A DNA stretch of 64,000 bases from Lindgomyces ingoldianus. Its lineage: Eukaryota > Ascomycota > Dothideomycetes > Pleosporales > Lindgomycetaceae. The position numbers were made by a program, and so were the translations under genes. Positions 58,532-64,000 of this stretch are shown here, piece after piece (the first letter of the stretch is position 1; each line of letters starts with the position of its first letter). The DNA is taken from the NCBI RefSeq assembly GCF_010093535.1, contig NW_022985178.1, positions 586,505-650,504 of the forward strand, in the 5' to 3' direction. The notes beneath the pieces were generated by a model that searched no databases, was not told the DNA's origin, and saw only the letters and a program-made list of their open reading frames with translations.

Positions 58532-60391
58532 TCAGATGGATACTTGGATATCCTTCCAATCTTCGTTTATCTCTTTCTGCACATAGGATAACATAACACT
58601 GTCCATTGGGCCGTCAGACAGAACCACCTTCACCTCCTGTATTCTGTATGACTGTGGCGGTGTTGGAAGTGACAGGTCTTGATATTCAGGAGAGCTGGAG
58701 AGGGGGAATACATCCTTCAATTCGACATCCTTGTAAAAGTCTCTTTCCTCAATTTCCATCACCTTTCGCGCAACACGCGCAGCTATTTTCGAATCCCAGA
58801 TCCCTTCTCTATGGGAAGCGGATTCGAGCAATCTGATAGCTTGAAGTCTAATTCGGTGGACGCGGCATTTGAGAGCCGTATAGTAAAGGGGCGGAATCCA
58901 GCCAATATCGACAATGCTTCTGGACATGTGAAAGGCGCTCCTAGGGAGGGGCTGCTGTGCGGGAAAATCAGGCAACCTACACTCCCACATATATGCCGAT
59001 TGGTTTATAAGAGAGACGAATTGTTCCGTGTAGGAGTCAAAAATGGACTCGTCATCTAAGCAGAGACAAGCATCTGTCATCATGCTTGCCATGGTGTGGT
59101 ATTCGAGTAGTATCCGGCCAACAAATCCCGGACGCTCTTGGCTCTCCAGATCATCTTTGGACGCCTCGTATTTAGCGAGCCACCGCACAAGCTCCGCTTG
59201 AATCTGTTGCTGATGTTCGAGTAGGGCAGAGGGGCGCTCTATCGTTGGGTTATTAGAAACTCGCCGTTGGCGGCCTCGTTCGGTCAGATGAAATATTTTG
59301 TTAAGTAGCCGTTCTAATTGTTGCCAAGCTCCGTTCCTGGAGAGAAATTTGGATGTCGATGGCTCAGACCCTGAAGTGTGCAGTATTGAACACGGATGTT
59401 TATAACTGTACTTGAAGAGCTCGACCTGGACGTGTAATCTGGAAAATGCTTCAACAATCCAATCGTCGATCGAATCGCGAAAAGGCTCTAAGAAGAGGAT
59501 CCCGTCGTCCAATGTGGAAGTAGTTTGTAGCTCTCTGAGGACCCTTAGTCCGTTTTGGAGGTGAGTCTCGGCAGTTCTGAAATGGCCCCGAAGAAACTCT
59601 AGACAAATGAAGACCACGCAGGTGATGAGAGCTACACGTACAGATGCTCTATCCTTGGTCAAAAAATGGGGCTCAAGATGGCGAATCGCCTTGATGTAGT
59701 GTTGCAGCATGAATTGCTCCTGTTCGTCCGGGGTGCCGTCGTTTTGACCTTGGTCATTGGCGCCGATAATGCCCCGTTTTTGAACAGAACTCAAAGTAAG
59801 GATAGCATGTAAGACTGCTGGTTCGTTTTGGCTCGCCTGGAAAAGTAGTGTATCCCAGAAGGCCAATACGAAGGCGCCTGGCAATTTTTTGGCAGTCCGA
59901 TGCTTGAACCACTCAAAATATCGTTTCTCTTCTGTGCTGGTCGCGAGGATGGAGGCATATGCCGGTGGCTGAAGATTAACGCTTCTGTCTCTCGAAACTA
60001 CAAAAGATTCGCGCTGACCATAAAAGTTTCCCCCACCACCCCATATTCCATAGCCATCACACACTCGACCCGTAGAGACACATCGGTAACATGCTGGTCG
60101 GCCTTCATCGCATTTTTTCTTCCGGATCCTGCCCGCCAAGTGAGCCTTTGACTGTGCTTTGTGGGATATACTGCCTGCTGGCACGAACGATGGAACTAAT
60201 TCAAGACAGGCATCTGGATCCTCTTAGCGCTCTCCTCTATATCAGCAAGAGGCTCAACAGTTCAAAGCTCCCGTGTCAATGTTCCGTGGTAGGCACCAAC
60301 ATGCCGTAATTGCAGCGACTTACTTGCAGGTGCGGCAGCCAGACTTCACCGTAGTTCTACGAGGTTTATTGGAATGAGTATCTCCACCCAT
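58532..60391 (-). CDS. Zn2Cys6 transcription factor, 554 aa
   Basis: Exon 1 is 60391-60324, the intron 60323-60129 (195 nt) and exon 2 is 60128-58532. The first exon supplies CRTC and the second KIRKKKCDEGRPACYRC, and the splice joins the binuclear cluster with Cys at 19, 22, 29, 36, 39 and 46. A gene model starting within the second exon would lose two zinc ligands. A glycine run follows, and the rest is the helical fungal TF domain of the DUF3468-like group (PAVLHAILTLSSVQK, LRGHFRTAETHLQNGLRVL). It is divergent from an aldo-keto reductase gene, which suggests local regulation; targets are not known. Confidence 0.9.
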
Positions 60392-60669
60392 GATTAGAGC
60401 TGTGATATCTCCCCTTCCAGTTTGATGGCATAACTGGCGTGTTGCAGGTTTCGCTTTGCCGAGGTAGTTAGAACGGGACGGGTTAATCTTTATCCACGGC
60501 GTTGCTGGATAACCGGAGCCCGCATCTTCTGGCTTCTGGGGAGGCTCCCGAGTCAGATCATAAGCACTCTAGTATTGCCATTGTACGCTCGCATTGCGGA
60601 TGAGAGTGATCAGATGTTGCTGTGCTTGATTCAGCAAAAAGGGGGGTAATCACCACTAGACCCATCGCC

Positions 60670-60705
60670 ATTGGCTTCGAGCGGGAAGCCTACGTGTTGA
60701 TTGGC
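60670..60705. repeat. 36-bp direct repeat, copy 1, with two CCAAT boxes
   Basis: Runs from ATTGGCTTCGAGCGGGAAG to a second ATTGGC. It matches copy 2 at 32 of 36 positions, with three of the four differences C/T. ATTGG on this strand is CCAAT on the other, facing the Zn2Cys6 gene. Confidence 0.85.
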
Positions 60706-60850
60706 CAGCCGCCCGCAGAGGATCAAACATCAACGCGATCGGAAGAGAACTGCACCGGAGCACTGAACATCTCTCAAGACACTTCTCAATATCGCTTTCC
60801 AGCTCAGACATTATTACGAGGCTTAGCCGAAGCCACTCGATCCGTCTGCG

Positions 60851-60886
60851 ATTGGCTTTGAGCGGGAAGTCTATGTGTTTATTGGC
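60851..60886. repeat. 36-bp direct repeat, copy 2, with two CCAAT boxes
   Basis: Second copy, offset 181 bp from copy 1. Both ATTGG boxes are kept at the same spacing. The sequence TCAAAC follows both copies about 20 bp downstream. Confidence 0.85.
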
Positions 60887-61048
60887 TACTGCAGCCGGGG
60901 TCAAACGAGGAAGAGGTTGCGGTATCTTCCTCCAGCTCGCACACTGTCACGGATCTCAGCGGAAGAATCGGGCAGACTTTTTCAAAATGAGAACTGGTGC
61001 TGTTGGCGGTATGTCGGGTTCCAAGAAGATATCGCCCAGAACGACTGC

Positions 61049-61054
61049 TATAAA
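61049..61054 (+). promoter_or_regulatory. TATA box (TATAAA) of the aldo-keto reductase gene
   Basis: TATAAA lies 114 bp before the ATG at 61168, a normal distance for a fungal promoter. Confidence 0.55.
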
Positions 61055-61167
61055 TTTCATGTATCCCATCTTCTTTCCATGCAACAACTTGCCCACGAGC
61101 TTCCAACGGTGAAGCTGATACTCTATTGAGTCTACTACATACAATTTATCTTTGCTCTTGTATTACC

Positions 61168-62379
61168 ATGCCTGTCAAATCAGTCCCCCTCCGCAAATTG
61201 GGGAAGAATGGCCCCAATATCCCAGCTTTGGGCCTTGGGTTGATGGGAATGTCCGCTGGAATTTATGGCACACCTCCTAACGATGAGGAGCGATTTAAAC
61301 TCTTGGATCGCGCAGCTGAACTCGGGGAAACCTTTTGGGATACTGCAGAGTAAGACACGAATCGCAATACTCTGTATAGTGCTTACACATGGTAGCATCT
61401 ATGGCGGCAACGAAGAATTGTTAGGCAAATGGTTCAAGCACTCTGGAAAGCGAGATTCCATCTTCCTTGCGACGAAGTTTGGAATTCTTATGGATGGTAT
61501 GCAGTTCAAGGGGATCAACAGCTCTAGCGAGTACTGCAGGCAGCAGTGTGAGGCGAGCCTCAAGAAACTAGGCACTGATAGGATTGATCTATGTGAGTTC
61601 CTCGAATCGGTCCTTTCGGGTTACTGTCGGATGTTATATTCAATCTCAATACTAACCCTCCTCAGACTTCGCCCATCGTGTTCATCCTGAGACGCCTATT
61701 GAGGAGACGATGCGAGCACTATCTAAATTAAAAGCGTAAGTACATCACCTAAGTAATATTAAGGGAATACCATCTAACAGGCTCCAGAGAAGGCAAAATC
61801 AAACACATTGGGTTGTGCGAAGTGAGCTCGGCTACCCTTCGCCGTGCCTATAAGATCGCGCCGGTCGCTGCGGTCCAGATGGAGTACTCACCATTTGTAC
61901 TTGAGATAGAGCGAGAATCTGGCACCAATCTTCTGGACACCTGCCGGGAGCTCGGAGTCGCCATCGTATGTTCCTCGCCGCTTGGACGAGGTTTGCTCAC
62001 AGGAGCATTCATGAACAGGGAGTCGATCACTGGTGCGGATGATATCCGTGGAAGTTACTTCCCTTGGTTTAGCGAGGAGCATATGGACGCAAACGCTAAG
62101 CTTGTCAGCCAGTTCAAGGCCTTTGCAGACAAGAAAGGGTGCACACCGACGCAACTAGCGATCGCCTGGATTCTCAAACAAGGCGACGATTTCTTCCCGA
62201 TCCCTGGAACTAAGAAGATTAGGTATCTAGAGCAAAATTGGGGTTCTCTTGATATCAATCTTAGCGATAATGAAGAAGCGGAGATTCGAAAGTTTGTCGA
62301 TAGTGCTGAGGTATCAGGCTATCGATCCACACCTGGATCCCAGGCTTTCGCCTTTGTAGATACCAAGGAGGAGGCTTAG
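61168..62379 (+). CDS. aldo-keto reductase, 346 aa, four exons
   Basis: Exons 61168-61349, 61396-61592, 61666-61735 and 61788-62379; introns of 46, 73 and 52 nt. The last acceptor is at 61787, not the AG at 61779-61780 just before it; only 61787 keeps the frame. The (beta/alpha)8 reductase shows its catalytic tetrad: Asp58 and Tyr63 (in FWDTADIYGG), Lys88 (ATKFG) and His130 (YFAHRV). IPGTKKIRYLEQN forms part of the NADP(H) site. The subgroup resembles fungal AKR13-type and pyridoxal-reductase-like enzymes reducing aldehydes or ketones. The substrate is unknown. It lies divergent from a Zn2Cys6 factor. Confidence 0.94.
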
Positions 62380-64000
62380 AACTGGGGATAATTCATAGTC
62401 CATCACTTGTAGCTAGCAATTGATGATATTCGCCATTCAATATGGCAATTTGCACTTACCGCGGATTGTTCGCAGAGCTAATTTGATTTGCTAGCCCTCA
62501 GGTTGAAATCCGGGAGAACGTCAATAGGATGCAAAATCCTGTACCAACATCGTCCCTGCAATATTCTATGCCAGGTGATATGATGCTATCCAGTTCTAGC
62601 TTTCTCCCGCCTCTGGCGGGAGCAGAATGGTTTCTGAGTTCTCTTCTGCTGGAGTTGACGGGTGGCAACAGCAGGATATTCTCTCATTGTGACGTTAATC
62701 GAATCGTCTGAACGGCCATATCATTCATTTTTTATCTTTGTTGAAGTAGTGACTATCTTTACATATTGGAAAATAAAAGGGACTACTGCCGTATTGTATA
62801 TATTTTTCGACTCTAAAGTACTGTCACCCTTTCAGCCGCTCAAAAAGTTACATCCTTATAGCTTCTCCAATTCTCAATTGATCTCGACAATCACTAGCTC
62901 CTTTAAATCCCTTAAGCCCTACAAGCGTTGCAATTCAACTCTCTCATATTTCTAATAATTGTCTACTAAATCCTAGGAACTAAGGAAAGAGAGTTACCGA
63001 AATAAATTTTCTTGGAACCCCTTTGACGCGTAACGGTACCCGCGTTCCAAGGTTGTGAATCTTGACCAGTTATACCACAAATGCTCCTGCATAAATTTGA
63101 TCCTTTCCACCACACTTCACCTCGTTCACCCATCGCCAGATTCCACACGAAGGCTGACCTCCTCTGAGCTAGCTTACCCCCACACTCTGATGCCGGGTGT
63201 TCTCGTAGCCAAGATTTTAGCGCAACCCCCAAGAGCTCATGGATGAGGCCGACAAGCTCTTCTGGTGTTACTTAGGCGGGTGTTACTACGTCGAAGGCTA
63301 CTGGCTGCTTAATGGAAGGTTTCCCGGCCTTGTGCCTTACACTCTCGATTTTATCGCCCAGATAGGACAGGTTGATGTTGATGTTCGCTACCATAAGCCA
63401 GTACCCTGTCCTAGCTACGGCGGAAGCTAGGAGGGAGCTGTCACGCGAATTTTGGCACACATTCCAGCACTGGTTTCTACTGGCGATCCGCATCGTCGTG
63501 AGTGAAAATACGACACAAAAGTGGGAGAGCCTCTGCGGTAAAATCTAATAGAGATAATAGTCCGGATGTAACACACTAATATCAATGCGTCCGTGTCCGT
63601 CGTCCAATTGGATGGTGCTACCCCTGATGGGAAAGGAGTCCATGGTGACTGGCAGGGCAAGACTCGAGCGCTGCTGGCGCATTGGAGACAATCAATCAAG
63701 GCTGGACACCACGAAGCATTCCCTCGTCCCAAAGGAGTTCCGTGGACATGTAGGCGGGTACCAGCGCTCGGATTACAAATATCGTCTCCTGCACCTCCAG
63801 GAATGGCTCTGCAGCCGTTTCAAATCAAGGCACTCGAACGGTATCACTTTGGCGGGCGGTACGAACCCTTCTCCCGTCCAGATCCCGCGTGCGAGGCTCG
63901 ACTTGAGCATTAGGTAGAGTGTACGTTGCATACGATTGACAGCACACACAACTCTTGAGGACTAGCTCTCGAGTACAAGGCATAGTCCTTCCCCGGTGAA
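62380..64000. other. 1.6-kb region to the right edge, no gene recognised
   Basis: The first part (about 62400-62950) is TA-rich and resembles the decayed blocks. From about 63590 two overlapping plus frames of some 100 codons run to 63917 without a recognisable domain. Confidence 0.45.
63011..63051. repeat. 8-bp inverted repeat (CTTGGAAC...GTTCCAAG)
   Basis: Arms at 63011-63018 and 63044-63051 enclose 25 nt. It could be a hairpin or chance; see the rejected tRNA reading. Confidence 0.5.

Larger units (their letters stand above)
60392..61167. promoter_or_regulatory. divergent promoter, Zn2Cys6 factor (-) and aldo-keto reductase (+)
   Basis: 776 bp between two starts. It contains two copies of a 36-bp direct repeat, a TATA box at 61049-61054 serving the reductase, and an inverted CGG pair (CGG at 60497-60499, CCG at 60513-60515, 13 nt between). 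CGG triplets are the usual half-sites of Zn2Cys6 factors. Binding is inferred. Confidence 0.5.

Noticed and set aside
54137..61167. Secondary-metabolite gene cluster around the second Zn2Cys6 factor
   Set aside because: Only one oxidoreductase and one small secreted protein accompany it; no polyketide synthase, peptide synthetase, terpene cyclase or P450 is present.
63005..63080. tRNA gene or tRNA-derived SINE on the minus strand
   Set aside because: An A-box-like TGGTATAACTGG is present, but the would-be B box (GGTTCCAAG) lacks the required purine, spacing is too long and no acceptor stem pairs.
1..64000. CRISPR arrays, bacterial operons, rRNA genes
   Set aside because: The window is eukaryotic with spliceosomal introns; no regularly spaced repeats and no rRNA-like sequence were seen.

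Overview
The window reads as nuclear chromosomal DNA of a filamentous ascomycete (Pezizomycotina). The genes carry many short introns (about 46-200 nt, GT-AG with CTAAC/CTGAC-like branch sites) and use fungal families: two Zn2Cys6 regulators, a CP2/grainyhead-like factor, a PHO84-type symporter and small secreted proteins. A leotiomycete is my guess from the feel of the proteins, not something proven by the sequence. All exon joins were worked out by hand from reading frame, splice sites and protein family, with no transcript data.

Layout. 0.7-5.1 kb: a tiny two-exon secreted peptide gene (-) and a long unrecognised Ser/Arg-rich coiled-coil protein (+). 7.4-10.2 kb: a five-exon CP2/grainyhead-like transcription factor (+). 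14.3-17.7 kb: a divergent pair, a coiled-coil protein possibly of the CENP-K/Sim4 type (-) and a three-KH-domain RNA-binding protein (+). 18.6-23.3 kb: a BTB protein with a Cys-rich tail (+), a MAM33/p32 mitochondrial matrix protein (-) and a mitochondrial tricarboxylate carrier (+). 23.8-29.4 kb: a Zn2Cys6 regulator (-) and a small ABM-barrel-like protein (+). 29.4-34.1 kb: a decayed, TA-rich, gene-poor block with pseudogene debris. 34.1-37.0 kb: ribosomal protein uS10/S20 (-) divergent from CUE3/ASCC2 (+). 39.7-43.3 kb: an APH-fold protein lacking the catalytic residues (-) and TAN1 (-). 43.3-48.7 kb: a second decayed block containing a membrane-protein gene split by a 969-bp hAT-like element. 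49.0-54.1 kb: DNA ligase I (-) and a PHO84-like phosphate transporter (-). 57.1-62.4 kb: a small Cys-containing secreted protein (+), a second Zn2Cys6 regulator (-) and an aldo-keto reductase (+) divergent from it. The last 1.6 kb shows no gene.

How parts fit together. Housekeeping genes (uS10, CUE3, TAN1, LIG1, carrier, MAM33) are intact and alternate with degraded blocks. The most suggestive pairing is uS10 with CUE3. In yeast the ubiquitinated form of uS10 is the signal on stalled ribosomes that is handled by the CUE3-containing RQT complex, and here the two genes share a 376-bp divergent promoter. The Zn2Cys6/aldo-keto reductase divergent pair, with duplicated CCAAT-bearing repeats between them, looks like a local regulator-enzyme unit.
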